A stretch of DNA of 64,000 nucleotides from NCBI RefSeq assembly GCF_014333585.1, contig NZ_JACSCW010000003.1:496001-560000 (forward strand). The letters run 5' to 3'. How positions within the stretch are numbered: position 1 is the first letter of the stretch; the number at the start of each line of letters is the position of its first letter. The DNA is from Hymenobacter sp. BT188 (lineage in GTDB: Bacteria; Bacteroidota; Bacteroidia; Cytophagales; Hymenobacteraceae). This document shows, piece after piece, positions 32,137 through 42,356 of the stretch. The notes below the pieces were generated by a model, which was given only the letters and a program-made list of their open reading frames with translations, ran no database searches and had not been told where the DNA came from. The position numbers and the translations under genes are program-made.

Positions 32137-34290
32137 TTAAATCTGATCCTTTACAACAGCTACAGCTTCACGCAAGGTGATGTCCTTCTTCAGGTTACGA
32201 GTAAATCGGGTAGCGCGGTTTACTTGCACTGTGTCAGAGCCTAACTGACGCAGGTCAGCAGTCAAAGGAGCGATTTTGAGCGGCTGAGCAGCTTTCTGCA
32301 CTTGCTCATACTTATCCGACTCTACTTTCGCCAACTGCTGCTCAGCACGGTAAGTATCCAGCTTCAGGCTTACCATCGTATCGTTCTTCCGCTTGATCAT
32401 GCGCTGCACCATACCATTGATCAGCTTGAAGCTTTCACTAGTGTCTACGCGCTTCTTGCTGGCTTCGGTTAGCTTGGCTACGGCCGGAGCACCGCTCCAA
32501 GGACGGTAGCGAGCAGGGCTAATCTCGTCCCACTTCAAGGGGTAATCCGACTCCTTTTCACCCTGGTCGAGGTAGCTGTACAAATCAGGCAGAATAATGT
32601 CTGGCACCACACCTTTAAACTGCGTAGAGCCGCCATTGATCCGGTAGAACTTCTGCGTCGTCAGCTTCAGCGAGCCAAAAGGCTTGATATTGTTGAATTC
32701 TGCTGGCATTGCATCGTCCAAGTCGAAGATGCGCTGCACCGTGCCTTTACCATAGGTGCTGGCCGAGCCCATTACGACGCCTCGCTTATAGTCCTGAATG
32801 GCAGCAGCCAAGATCTCGGAAGCGGAGGCGCTATACTTGTTCACTAGTACTACCAGTGGACCTGAGTACTGCACACGAGGGTCACGGTCGTTTAGTACGT
32901 TGGGCGCACCTTGGCTGGAGCGAACCTGCACTACCGGGCCATTCTCAACAAAAAGACCGGCCATTTCTACGGCATCCTGCAAAGAGCCACCACCGTTGGA
33001 GCGCAAGTCGAGCACAACACCCTGTACATTCTCTTTGGTAAGCTTTTCCAACTCCTTCTTAACGTCGGTAGCGCTGCTGCGGCCACCATTGTCGTTAAAG
33101 TCAGCATAGAAGGTAGGCAGACGGATATAGCCCACTTTCTTGCCGTTATCATCAATGGTAGCTGACTTGGCAAACGTCTCTTCAATAATCACTACATCGC
33201 GAATGATGGGAATGATCTGAGTGCTGCCATCAGCTTTCTTTACCGTAAGGCGTACTTCCGTACCTTTTTTGCCTTTGATCAGGGCTACAGCCTTATCTAA
33301 GCGCAAACCTTCAACAGAAACCGGCTCAGCAGCGCCTTGCGCTACACGCAAAATAATGTCGCCGGCTTTCAAATCGCCTTGACGATAAGAGGCACTGCCA
33401 GGAATAAGATCAGATACTTTGATCTGACCATCCTTTTCCTGTAAGGAAGCACCAATACCTTCAAACTGACCTGTCATTTGCTCATCGAATTTTTCTTTGT
33501 CGCGGGGAGCAAAATATTCGGTGTGCGGGTCATACGTATTTGCAATAACGTTGGCATAAAGCGCTAAACGCTCACTGTCATCCGTCTGCATCATATCCTG
33601 AAACTGGCTGTCGAAGTACTTCAGCACGCGCTTACGGGCCTCAATTTCCATTTCTGCTGGCGTGCGGTTTGGCTCGCTGGGAGCTATTACTGCAGTTTTA
33701 CTGATAGACGCCGTAGGGGCCGACGCTTTCTCCTTGCGCTTAGCCTGTTCGTCCATCATCTCCGAAACCCGCGACATCGTCTGGTATTTCAGATACTTGC
33801 GCCACTCCTCACGCTGCGCCGCTTTGTCTGCCGCGTAAGTCATTTTATCGGGCTCAGTTTCGAACGACTCTTCCTTCGAGAATTCAAAGGGCTGCGTGAG
33901 AATCTCACGGTACATGACCTGCACATCTTTCATGCGCTGGTTCATGAGCTGCGTACTCAGATCCAGAAACTCGTGAGTACCAGCCTTCACTTGATCGTCG
34001 ATGGACGTTTGGTACTTGCGGAGTTGGGCTACGTCCGACTGCAACAAAAACTTCTTATTGTAATCGATACGCTTTAGGTATAAGTCGAACACCCGCTTAG
34101 AGAAAGTGTCATCCACTTTTTCCGGTTGGTAGTGAGCCACAGTCAAACCCTGAAGCATGGCTTTGATGAGGACTTCATCTTTCTGCGGCGCCCGAGCATC
34201 GGTGCGCCGGTAGAGCTTGTATGAAGCAAGCACAAAGATGGCCATCACCAGCGAGGCATAAAGCCCTATTCTTAAGCGGGGAGAAGACAT
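32137..34290 (-). CDS. prc: Carboxy-terminal processing peptidase (S41, Prc/Tsp type)
   Basis: Periplasmic protease of 717 residues, anchored by an N-terminal helix at 8-25 (IGLYASLVMAIFVLASY). A helical N-domain runs to about 250. The PDZ domain (IGASLQEKDGQIKVSDLIPG) is at 279-355. The S41 core has the catalytic Ser in NKYSASASEI (probably Ser489) and Lys515 in TYGKGTVQ. The extra C-terminal domain, about 610-717, is typical of the long Prc type rather than short CtpA. It removes or trims damaged envelope proteins and peptidoglycan hydrolases. The gene is monocistronic. Confidence 0.94.
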   Translation of the reverse strand: MSSPRLRIGLYASLVMAIFVLASYKLYRRTDARAPQKDEVLIKAMLQGLTVAHYQPEKVDDTFSKRVFDLYLKRIDYNKKFLLQSDVAQLRKYQTSIDDQVKAGTHEFLDLSTQLMNQRMKDVQVMYREILTQPFEFSKEESFETEPDKMTYAADKAAQREEWRKYLKYQTMSRVSEMMDEQAKRKEKASAPTASISKTAVIAPSEPNRTPAEMEIEARKRVLKYFDSQFQDMMQTDDSERLALYANVIANTYDPHTEYFAPRDKEKFDEQMTGQFEGIGASLQEKDGQIKVSDLIPGSASYRQGDLKAGDIILRVAQGAAEPVSVEGLRLDKAVALIKGKKGTEVRLTVKKADGSTQIIPIIRDVVIIEETFAKSATIDDNGKKVGYIRLPTFYADFNDNGGRSSATDVKKELEKLTKENVQGVVLDLRSNGGGSLQDAVEMAGLFVENGPVVQVRSSQGAPNVLNDRDPRVQYSGPLVVLVNKYSASASEILAAAIQDYKRGVVMGSASTYGKGTVQRIFDLDDAMPAEFNNIKPFGSLKLTTQKFYRINGGSTQFKGVVPDIILPDLYSYLDQGEKESDYPLKWDEISPARYRPWSGAPAVAKLTEASKKRVDTSESFKLINGMVQRMIKRKNDTMVSLKLDTYRAEQQLAKVESDKYEQVQKAAQPLKIAPLTADLRQLGSDTVQVNRATRFTRNLKKDITLREAVAVVKDQI

Positions 34291-34636
34291 GGAAATCAGC
34301 GTGAAATGGAGAAATCAAAAGGAAAAAACGCGACCCGTTTATCAGGTATCTAATTTGGGACCGGTTACGAGCACAAAACGTAAGCTATTGGCAAATAAGT
34401 GCCCAAAATCATAGGAAAGGAAGGAACTTCCCCATTCAGGTTGCACGGCTATTCACAAGCGAAACTGCCCCAGATAGCTACAGATACGCAATAGAATGCC
34501 ATTTAGATAAGGAAATCAAGGCATTATAGGTAAAATAAGGCGACTGTTTTTGCCTCAATTTTCATATACAACAAAAAAGCCCCCTCCAGGTTGGAGGGGG
34601 CTTTTTATAAAAGATTAGTCAGCTATAAAATAGCTA
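34291..34636. other. Gap of 346 bp upstream of the Prc-type gene
   Basis: No credible coding frame is seen on either strand. The left part should contain the promoter of the minus-strand protease gene, but no clear TAnnTTTG box could be picked. The right part is AT-rich and holds the terminator at 34573-34606. Confidence 0.6.
34573..34606 (-). terminator. Terminator after the stress protein gene
   Basis: GCCCCCTCCA-GGT-TGGAGGGGGC with A6 and T5 flanks; a perfect 10-bp stem 30 bp beyond the gene at 34637 on the minus strand. Confidence 0.9.
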
Positions 34637-35458
34637 CTAGTAACGACGAACGCGGTCAGCGTTGTGACGACGGAATTCCTCTTCGAAATAACGAGCATCT
34701 TCATCGTTGCGGGGCTTCACGCCCATCACGATGCCGCCTTGCTTAATGTCTTGCTCATACTCAGCAGCATGCTCCTCAGGAATACCTGAACCTACTAGCG
34801 CACCTACTAGGCCACCAGTTAGGCCACCAGCACCAGCGCCAGCCAAAGCTGCGGCGATAGGACCAGCGATTACAAGACCTAAACCAGGAAGTGCAACTGA
34901 AGTACCAATAGCGGCGATAGCACCGATAATGGCACCAGCAGTACCACCAATGGCCGAACCTACACCAGCACCTTCCATAGCTTTGTCGCCTAGGTCAGTG
35001 TCAGGAGTGTTTTCGCCGAAGTGACGCTTACGTGTTTCGTCCGACATCAACAGGTTAACGTCATCTTTGCTGTAACCACGCGAAGAAAGGGTGCTATAAG
35101 CACGCTCAGCGCTGTCACGGTCACGGAATGAGCTAGTCATCATGCCGCTACTCTTGCTAGAATCGTAAGGCTGGCCGGTTACTGCGTGTGCAGCGTGGTC
35201 AGCAGTGTTCTGTACGGCATCAATACCACGGCCTACTACGGCACCAGGCGTACCAGCAATAGCGGCACCTTTAGCAGTAGCACTGAAGTCATCACCTTCT
35301 ACATTTGAGCTTCCAGTGCTGGAGTTGCCCATGTTGCCGCTTGAAGTAGTATCTCCCGAAGTACTGTTGCTCATGCCAGTACCAGCTGAGCCAGTTCCGT
35401 AGTTAGCGCCTGAGCCTGTACCAGTATTCGTGGGATTGTTGCTGTTGTTCGTTTCCAT
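34637..35458 (-). CDS. Stress protein with YflT-like domain and glycine-zipper region
   Basis: 273 residues in three parts. Residues 1-55 are low complexity (Asn, Gly, Ser, Thr). Residues 105-150 (SSFRDRDSAERAYSTLSSRG, then YSKDDVNLLMSDETR) resemble the general-stress YflT/17M domain. Residues 165-235 are a Gly/Ala-rich hydrophobic stretch (AGAIIGAIAAIGTSVALPGL, then GAGAGGLTGGLVGALVG), possibly membrane-inserting. The tail is EEFRRHNADRVRRY. The gene stands alone with a strong terminator. Stress induction is inferred from the family; the membrane topology is unproven. Confidence 0.72.
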   Translation of the reverse strand: METNNSNNPTNTGTGSGANYGTGSAGTGMSNSTSGDTTSSGNMGNSSTGSSNVEGDDFSATAKGAAIAGTPGAVVGRGIDAVQNTADHAAHAVTGQPYDSSKSSGMMTSSFRDRDSAERAYSTLSSRGYSKDDVNLLMSDETRKRHFGENTPDTDLGDKAMEGAGVGSAIGGTAGAIIGAIAAIGTSVALPGLGLVIAGPIAAALAGAGAGGLTGGLVGALVGSGIPEEHAAEYEQDIKQGGIVMGVKPRNDEDARYFEEEFRRHNADRVRRY

Positions 35459-35661
35459 TTGGGTAGAGTAGATTAGATTGTGGTAAAGGGAGAGTTTAGC
35501 TGGCAGCAGAAACTTTAAAACAGAAAAGCGCCCGACTAGCCAGTTGAGTAGCTAAACGGCGCGCTTCGTGTGGGGGTTACAGAAATTTATCTATAGCTCC
35601 TCTTCTATCTTCAGATTCTGCTTTATTATAGTCTACAGATGAGCTAGTTGCTCAGTCAGAA

Positions 35662-36030
35662 TCAGCCAAATTTCTCATAATTGGCATCTATTTGCCAAAA
35701 TTCCCGACACTCATGCCGGAGGTTTTTTAAAAACTCCGGATCCTGTTTTAAAGTGCGCCACTCGCCCAATCCCAACCGTTCACACAGTTTAAAGAAGGTA
35801 TCACCTTGCCCTTTTGAGCCAGCCACTTTTACCAGACAGCTTAGGATGGGGCGCCCATTCTGGTATTCTTTCTCCGATATCTCACTGAGAATCTCATTCA
35901 GCCGTGACTTTTCATGCGAAATCTCCAGATTGAGGCCTAACTCGGCTTCTTGTACCAGATTCAGGTAGCTGGTAGTACCTACTTGGTTACGGGCGAATCG
36001 AATAAGGTGGCTGCGGACACGAGCATTCAT
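35662..36030 (-). CDS. Hypothetical cytoplasmic protein
   Basis: 122 residues from the ATG at 36030 (MNARVRSHLIRFARNQVGTT); a start at 36114 would add a Pro/Ser-rich stretch unlike the rest. The pattern EISEKEYQNGRPILSCLVKVAGSKGQGDTFF, then LCERLG, recalls small Bacteroidota proteins of unknown function with I-S-E-x-E-x-x-x-G-R-P. No catalytic motif is recognised. It is separate from the proline dehydrogenase gene upstream, 123 bp away on the same strand. Confidence 0.6.
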   Translation of the reverse strand: MNARVRSHLIRFARNQVGTTSYLNLVQEAELGLNLEISHEKSRLNEILSEISEKEYQNGRPILSCLVKVAGSKGQGDTFFKLCERLGLGEWRTLKQDPEFLKNLRHECREFWQIDANYEKFG

Positions 36031-36153
36031 TGGAGCAACGGGAGTAGTCGGGCGGGAAAGGATTGGCAATGTACTGTTCAAAACTAACATATTTGAGCAG
36101 TCATGTGAGCGCAAACCAAAACTGTGCCGACGTAAGGGCTCCTTTTGTACGTC

Positions 36154-37344
36154 CTATTTTTTGTTCCTACGTCGAGTCATTTCTCTTTGAATAAGCGAAA
36201 ACTCCCGGCTGCTTTGGCCTGCAATGGCGGTATTCTCGTCGGCTCGGCGGAGTAAGTAGGGCATAACCGCATCTACTGGGCCGTAGGGGACATACTTAGC
36301 CGTGTTGTAGCCTGCGTTTGCTAGGTTGTAGCTCAAATTATCACTCATACCGTAGAGCTGGGCAAACCAGATGCGCGTATCCTGAGGCCGCAGATTATAC
36401 TCCTGCATCAGTTCCGTGAGCAGCAAAGAGCTGGCCTCATTGTGCGTGCCAGCACAAATACTGATGCGGTCGACGTGGGCCACGCAGTAACGCAACGACT
36501 CATTATACAGCTGATCCGTGGCTTCTTTGGTCGGATTGATGGGGTTCTGGTAGCCACGCTGGGCGGCAGTACGGCTTTCTTTTTCCATGTACGCGCCACG
36601 CACCAATTTGCCCCCCAGATAGTATCCTTCGCGCTTAGCTATTTCGTAGGCTTGCTGAATGGCTTCTAAACGGTCGTGGCGGTAGAGCTGATACGTATTC
36701 CAAACGATAGCCGATTCGCGGTTGTACTTAGCCATCATTTCATACGCCAGGTTATCGACGGTTTGCTGAAACCAGCTTTCTTCCGCATCCACAAACACGC
36801 GCACACCATACTGGTGCGCGCGGCCGCAGATAGCATCGACCCGCGCCTTAGAGCGTTCAAAGCTGGCTTGTTCAGCTTGGGTCAGCGTTTGTTTAGCCTG
36901 CACTTTCTCTAAGATAACGCTGTCGGCGAGGCCTGTTACTTTAAATACGGAGAAGGGAATATGGGTGGAGCGATGAGCCAGATCAATGGTGGCCAGAATC
37001 TCATCGCGTGTATGGTCGTAGCTTTTGTCGCTGCCTTCGCCTTCCACCGAGTAGTCGAGGATAGTACCGATGTTGTAGCGGCCCAACTCCTCAATTACGG
37101 GCAGGCACTCCTGAATGGTCTCGCCGCCGCAGAACTGCTCGAAGATGGTTTTCTTGATCAGAAACTTCACTGGCAGGCCCCATTTCAGTGCCACTTTCAT
37201 CATGCCGCCGCCGGCTTTCACCAACGTATTATTGTTCATAGCCGCAAACAGAGCATACATCTGGCGCAGTTCGGCGTCAGACTTGGAGGCAAAGGCAACA
37301 GCGGTATCGTTGAAGGACAGGGACGGGGCGTGGGTGGCTAGCAT
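36154..37344 (-). CDS. Proline dehydrogenase (monofunctional)
   Basis: FAD-dependent oxidation of proline to pyrroline-5-carboxylate, the first step of proline catabolism. 396 residues forming the PRODH barrel. Conserved segments are VFVDAEESWFQ, LGGKLVRGAYMEKE (flavin/substrate), GTHNEAS, WFAQLYGMSDN and LLRRADEN (substrate-binding arginines). The P5C dehydrogenase half found in PutA is absent, as is usual in Bacteroidota. A minus-strand G6C motif (36610) encodes LGGK. It diverges from the DAHP synthase gene. Confidence 0.94.
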   Translation of the reverse strand: MLATHAPSLSFNDTAVAFASKSDAELRQMYALFAAMNNNTLVKAGGGMMKVALKWGLPVKFLIKKTIFEQFCGGETIQECLPVIEELGRYNIGTILDYSVEGEGSDKSYDHTRDEILATIDLAHRSTHIPFSVFKVTGLADSVILEKVQAKQTLTQAEQASFERSKARVDAICGRAHQYGVRVFVDAEESWFQQTVDNLAYEMMAKYNRESAIVWNTYQLYRHDRLEAIQQAYEIAKREGYYLGGKLVRGAYMEKESRTAAQRGYQNPINPTKEATDQLYNESLRYCVAHVDRISICAGTHNEASSLLLTELMQEYNLRPQDTRIWFAQLYGMSDNLSYNLANAGYNTAKYVPYGPVDAVMPYLLRRADENTAIAGQSSREFSLIQREMTRRRNKK

Positions 37345-37509
37345 AGAGCGGGTGGTTTTTAAACGACGCTTTTGGGTGGGCGAAGATAGGTTTTAAACAA
37401 CGTTTTGACTGGTAGAGTTACCTTGCAGCCCGCTCTTTTTCCTGCACCCTTACCTGAGGAGCTGGGGGGCTTTTTGCGCCTGCTCACTATCGAACCCGCG
37501 TTTATTTTC

Positions 37510-38604
37510 ATGAATACGTCTTCTGCCACTACTTTTTTTACCCGTCTCCTGGCCAGCAAAGGGCTGCCGCTGCTCATTGCGGGGCCATGCAGCGCCGAAA
37601 CCGAAGACCAGATACTCACCACCGCCCGCGCCCTGAAGGCGATGGGCCAGGTAGACCTGTTTCGCTCGGGTGTCTGGAAGCCGCGCACCAAGCCCGGTGG
37701 TTTTGAGGGAATGGGCAGCACCGCGCTGCCGTGGTTGCAGCGGGTACAGGAGGAAATTGGCTTGCCGGTAGCCATAGAAGTAGCCACACCCCGCCACGTA
37801 GAAGAAGCTCTGCGCCACGGCATCAATGTGCTCTGGATTGGGGCTCGTACTACGGTCAATCCCTTTGCTGTGCAGGAGTTAGCCGATGCATTGGCTGGTA
37901 CTGGCGTGCCCGTGATGGTCAAAAACCCGGTGAACCCAGATGTGGCGTTGTGGGCTGGTGCTCTAGAGCGGTTGGAGCGCGTGGGCATCACCAATCTGGC
38001 CGCTATTCACCGCGGGTTCAGCACGTTTGCCCCCTCGCGCTACCGCAATGCGCCTACTTGGCAGCTGGCTTTTGAGCTGAAAGCGCGCTTTCCCGAAGTG
38101 CCTCTTATCTGCGACCCCAGCCACATTAGCGGGCGCCGCGACCTGATTCTGCCCGTCTCGCAAAAAGCCCTCGACTTAGATTACGACGGCCTAATGATTG
38201 AAACGCACCCGGACCCCGATAACGCCCTTTCGGATGCCGCCCAGCAAGTAACGCCGGCTCGATTGGCCGAAATTTTAGCAGAGCTGAAATACCGTTACCG
38301 CTCCTCCAACAATGCCGATTTCCTGAATAAAGCCGAAGAGCTTCGTCAGCAAATCGATACGGCCGACCGCGAGCTGATGGAAGCTTTGGCCGCGCGCATG
38401 GCGCTGGTAGAGCAGCTGGCCGAGTACAAGAAGGAGAACAACGTGAAGATTTTGCAGATGGACCGCTGGCAGGAAATATTCACTTCGCGGCGAGACTGGG
38501 GGGCAAAATTGCGCCTGAATGATCCGTTCGTGGCTAAACTCTACGAGCTTATTCATCTGGAAAGCATTCGCAAGCAAACCGAGATTATGAATCAGCCAGA
38601 GTAA
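37510..38604 (+). CDS. Bifunctional 3-deoxy-7-phosphoheptulonate synthase / chorismate mutase
   Basis: First step of the shikimate pathway fused to the branch step towards Phe/Tyr. 364 residues from the ATG at 37510; the in-frame upstream part (37405-37509) lacks similarity. The DAHP synthase domain, about 10-265, has LLIAGPCSAE, GVWKPRTKPGGFEG and CDPSHISGRRD. The AroQ-type mutase domain, about 270-364, has DRELMEALAARMALVEQLAEYKKEN. The fusion is typical of Bacteroidota and lets mutase ligands control DAHP synthesis. aroB and aroA follow 2.7 and 3.8 kb downstream. Confidence 0.95.
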   Translation: MNTSSATTFFTRLLASKGLPLLIAGPCSAETEDQILTTARALKAMGQVDLFRSGVWKPRTKPGGFEGMGSTALPWLQRVQEEIGLPVAIEVATPRHVEEALRHGINVLWIGARTTVNPFAVQELADALAGTGVPVMVKNPVNPDVALWAGALERLERVGITNLAAIHRGFSTFAPSRYRNAPTWQLAFELKARFPEVPLICDPSHISGRRDLILPVSQKALDLDYDGLMIETHPDPDNALSDAAQQVTPARLAEILAELKYRYRSSNNADFLNKAEELRQQIDTADRELMEALAARMALVEQLAEYKKENNVKILQMDRWQEIFTSRRDWGAKLRLNDPFVAKLYELIHLESIRKQTEIMNQPE

Positions 38605-38864
38605 ATGACGGCCTGATAATATTTATTGCTCTCTTAATTCATACGGTTCCTGTCATTGAACAAGCTTGGTGCTGTATGCAGCCATCCGCAACGATAGGAT
38701 TCCCACTGCCTTTGATGGTGAACGACCACGCCGTCTTCTATATAGAGGGTCAATTTCGGAGAAAGGCTTAAAATTGTGTAATGACCACCTCACAGCCATG
38801 TTATGTGCAGCACATTGCCACGTACCGGCACAACCCTATTTGTAAGTCCTTACTCCTTCGTTTT

Positions 38865-41036
38865 ATGAAAAAACTTCTCTTTGGCTTGCTGTGCTGCCTA
38901 GCCACTTCAGTTAGCGCACAACAGGGCGCTGAACCGGTGAAAGTGACTGACTTGTTGAAGATCCAACAAATTGGCAATATCACACTTACCCGCGATGGGC
39001 GTAAAGCCGCTTTCACCGTGCTAGGCGCGGTGCCAGATCCAAAGAATAAGGCCGATTACAAAAACGTAAGTCAACTTTATGAAGTAGGCACTGAATCGGG
39101 TGCTACGCCCCAGCAACTCACCTCCTCGATAGAGGGCGCGTCGCAGCCTGCCTGGAGCCCCGATGGGCGGCAACTAGCCTTTGTGCGAACTGTGGAAGAA
39201 AAGCCCCAGGTGTTTGTGATGGCTGCCGCTGGCGGCGAGGGCCGACAACTTACGCGCTATAAGCACGGTGCTACTGCTCCCAGATGGTCGCCAGATGGCC
39301 GTCAGGTCCTGTTTTCATCGGCTATTCCCTTACGCGAGCTGTTAAAAGACTCGTTGCTGAATGCTGCCAAGCGCCTACCACAGTGGCCCTTCGAAAAGCC
39401 TGGTTTCGACAAAAATGACCAGCTAGCTGCTACCAAAGCTAAGCCCAAACCAGACGGCTCCCTAGACGAAATCAGGGCTTACCTCGACCAGAATGAAATC
39501 GATAAAAAAGCTAAGGTGCTCACTAAGCTTAACTTTCAGGATGAGCGCGATGTGTCGGCGGAGCAAACTTTCTCGCAATTCTTCGTGATTGATGCCGCTG
39601 CCGTTGAAGCTCAGCCAGTGGCTCTCACAAGTGGGTTTTACCGCTTCAACCAAGCTGCCTTTACTCCCGATGGTAAGCACTTGCTGCTCTCGGCCGACAT
39701 CGACTCGTTGCAGCACCCCGACCGCTCGCTGGAAAATGAGATTTACCTAGCCGACCGCAATGGCCGCAACCTGCGCTTATTGTTGGGCCAGGAAAATACG
39801 GTCTATTCGAATCCCGAAATTTCACCTTCCGGTAAGTGGCTCGCTTTTCAAATGGCGCCTACAATGGGAGTGAACGTCCCCGAGCTAGCTGTAATGCCAC
39901 TCAATGGTACTGCTAAGGATATTATCACCATTCCTTTTGACCGCAATAAGGCCAACCTAGTGTGGAGCGACGATGATAAGTACGTTTACTTCACTGCACA
40001 AAGCAATGGCGGGGCTCCCCTTTACCGAGCCAACATTAAGACTCGCAAGGTTGAGAAGCTCTCGGCTGATGATACGGGAATTCTGAGCTTTGACATGGCC
40101 AAAAACAAGGTCGTGTTCGCTAAAACGGGCGTTCTTAACCCATCTGAATTATTTGTGACCGATGCCGGACTGAAGAAGATGCAGCGCGCTGGTAACTTCA
40201 ATGAGTGGGTAAAAACCCGGCGCCTTTCACTGCCTACCAAGCACACCTTTGTAAATGAGAAAGGCCTGACTGTTGAATATTGGGTGATGAAACCCACTGC
40301 TTATCAGGCTGGCAAGAAATACCCGATGGTGCTAGAAATTCATGGTGGCCCCTCAGCCATGTGGGGACCCGGCGAGGCCAGCATGTGGCATGAGTTTCAA
40401 TATTTTGCCGCTCAGGGCTACGGAGTAGTATATGGCAACCCTCGCGGTTCGGGTGGCTACGGCCAAGAGTTCCTGCGGGCCAACATAAAAGACTGGGGCA
40501 CCGGTCCTAGCAGCGACGTACTGACTGCCCTTGACAAAACCGTAGCCGAAGGCTGGGCAGATCCCGCCAAACTAACCGTGACAGGCGGCTCCTATGCAGG
40601 CTACCTTGTGGCCTGGATTGTCAGCCACGACCAGCGCTTCAAGGCAGCTTGTTCTCAGCGCGGTGTGTACGATTTAGCTACCTTCTTCGGCGAGGGCAAT
40701 GCATGGCGTCTGGTACCCAACTACTTTGGTGGTCATCCTTGGGAGCCAGCCGTAAAGGAGGTGCTCACCCGCGAATCACCTATTAACTACGTACAAAATA
40801 TCACCACGCCTTACATCCTGTTTCATGGCGAAAATGACCGCCGTACTGGCTTTGTGCAAAGCGAGATGATGTACCGTAGCCTTAAAGTTTTGGGCAGACC
40901 GGTGGAGTACGTGCGCCATCCTGGCGGCACCCATGAGCTCACTCGCTCCGGCGATAATCGTCAGCGCATCGACCAAATGTTGCGTACCTACGAGTTTTTT
41001 GAGCGATATATTAATGCTAGAAGCCTAGTTAACTAG
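38865..41036 (+). CDS. S9 family prolyl oligopeptidase-like peptidase
   Basis: Secreted or periplasmic peptidase of 723 residues. The start at 38865 gives a signal peptide (MKKLLFGLLCCLATSVSAQQ). Residues about 25-430 form a WD40/TolB-like beta-propeller with repeated SPDGRQLAF / WSPDGRQ blocks. The C-terminal hydrolase has Ser576 in TGGSYAGY, Asp658 in HGENDRR and His690 in GGTHE. It is the acylaminoacyl-peptidase/dipeptidyl peptidase type. It separates the DAHP synthase gene from aroB with no evident pathway link. Confidence 0.94.
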   Translation: MKKLLFGLLCCLATSVSAQQGAEPVKVTDLLKIQQIGNITLTRDGRKAAFTVLGAVPDPKNKADYKNVSQLYEVGTESGATPQQLTSSIEGASQPAWSPDGRQLAFVRTVEEKPQVFVMAAAGGEGRQLTRYKHGATAPRWSPDGRQVLFSSAIPLRELLKDSLLNAAKRLPQWPFEKPGFDKNDQLAATKAKPKPDGSLDEIRAYLDQNEIDKKAKVLTKLNFQDERDVSAEQTFSQFFVIDAAAVEAQPVALTSGFYRFNQAAFTPDGKHLLLSADIDSLQHPDRSLENEIYLADRNGRNLRLLLGQENTVYSNPEISPSGKWLAFQMAPTMGVNVPELAVMPLNGTAKDIITIPFDRNKANLVWSDDDKYVYFTAQSNGGAPLYRANIKTRKVEKLSADDTGILSFDMAKNKVVFAKTGVLNPSELFVTDAGLKKMQRAGNFNEWVKTRRLSLPTKHTFVNEKGLTVEYWVMKPTAYQAGKKYPMVLEIHGGPSAMWGPGEASMWHEFQYFAAQGYGVVYGNPRGSGGYGQEFLRANIKDWGTGPSSDVLTALDKTVAEGWADPAKLTVTGGSYAGYLVAWIVSHDQRFKAACSQRGVYDLATFFGEGNAWRLVPNYFGGHPWEPAVKEVLTRESPINYVQNITTPYILFHGENDRRTGFVQSEMMYRSLKVLGRPVEYVRHPGGTHELTRSGDNRQRIDQMLRTYEFFERYINARSLVN

Positions 41037-41255
41037 CTACGTGTCTGGTCATGATCAACCACGGGCACAGGGCGACTACCAATTAATGTGGCTAGGAAAG
41101 CAATAGCGTGCCACTCCCCTGGATTAGGCGTTGCTAGGCTAACTACTTGCCTAAAATATCTTGAAAGAGTTTGGTCAATACATTTCAACCTTCCACAAGT
41201 TTCGAATCCTATCTTCTCGATTCGCAATGTCTTTTGCGATATTTCAACTTCACTC

Positions 41256-42308
41256 GTGATTTTACAAAATACCGTTTCTATCGGTCCCCATGCTCTGATC
41301 GAACTCGCCGACTTGCTGCGCCAACCGGCGGTAAGTCAGGTGTTTGTGTTAGCCGACGCTAATACAATACGGCTTTGCTACCCGCGTCTGCGCGAGTTCC
41401 TGCCTGAGAATCACATCACTATCGAGATTCCGGATGGGGAAGAATATAAAGTGCTAGCTACCTGCGAAACCGTGTGGGATGCGCTTACTGAGGCCCGCGC
41501 CGACCGCTTTGCAGTGCTCGTTAACCTGGGCGGCGGCGTAGTCACGGATCTGGGGGGCTTTTGCGCGGCGCTGTACAAGCGCGGCATTCGCTTCGTGCAG
41601 GTGCCCACTACGCTACTGGCGCAGGTAGATGCCAGCGTGGGGGGCAAAACCGGCATCGATTTTCAGAATTTCAAAAACCAGCTCGGCGTTTTTCAGACAC
41701 CGGCTGCCGTGTTTATCGAGCCGAGATTTTTGAATACGCTCGAACCCCGCCAACTCAAATCGGGCTACGCGGAAGTGGTGAAGCACTGGCTGATTGCCGA
41801 CGCAGCCGCATTTGAGCACCATCGGCGCACTGGCTTTTTTGTGGACGAGTGGGGCCCAATTATTCAGGAATCAGTCCTGACCAAAGAGCGCATTGTAGCT
41901 GCCGATCCGATGGAAAGTGGTTTGCGCAAACTGCTCAATTTCGGTCACACCGTGGGCCACGCCCTCGAAAGCTACCTGCTCAGCCAGCCCGGCCGCGAAA
42001 TTCTGCACGGCGAAGCGGTTGCCGTTGGTATGATTTGCGAAAGCTGGCTTTCAATGACAAGAGGCATCTTAAGCGAAGAAGAGTTGGACAAGATTGAGAC
42101 TTTCCTGTTCTCCGTATTCGAGAAAGTTCAATTTGTTACGCTCGAAACCGATGCCATTGCCGAACTGGCTTTACAGGATAAGAAAAATGCCGGCTCCACC
42201 ATCAACTGCACGTTGCTGGAAGGCATCGGCAATGCCATCTACGACCAGCCCGTTAGTGTAGATGAAATAGCCAGCTCCCTGCGCTACTATCATCGCCTGT
42301 TGAGCTAA
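41256..42308 (+). CDS. aroB: 3-dehydroquinate synthase
   Basis: Second shikimate step: DAHP to 3-dehydroquinate, using NAD and a divalent metal. The start is taken as GTG at 41256 (VILQNTVSIGPHALIEL), giving 350 residues, the family length; the open frame extends 56 codons further upstream without similarity. Motifs are NLGGGVVTDLGGF, PTTLLAQVDASVGGKTGID, the metal ligands in SGYAEVVKH and NFGHTVGHALE, and the later His in ILHGEAVAVG. Two G6C motifs (41552, 41639) lie within conserved motif codons. Confidence 0.94.
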   Translation: MILQNTVSIGPHALIELADLLRQPAVSQVFVLADANTIRLCYPRLREFLPENHITIEIPDGEEYKVLATCETVWDALTEARADRFAVLVNLGGGVVTDLGGFCAALYKRGIRFVQVPTTLLAQVDASVGGKTGIDFQNFKNQLGVFQTPAAVFIEPRFLNTLEPRQLKSGYAEVVKHWLIADAAAFEHHRRTGFFVDEWGPIIQESVLTKERIVAADPMESGLRKLLNFGHTVGHALESYLLSQPGREILHGEAVAVGMICESWLSMTRGILSEEELDKIETFLFSVFEKVQFVTLETDAIAELALQDKKNAGSTINCTLLEGIGNAIYDQPVSVDEIASSLRYYHRLLS

Positions 42309-42356
42309 AGAAACCAAGTATGCCACGCCTTGCGTGTTCCTTATTAAGCACTTTGA

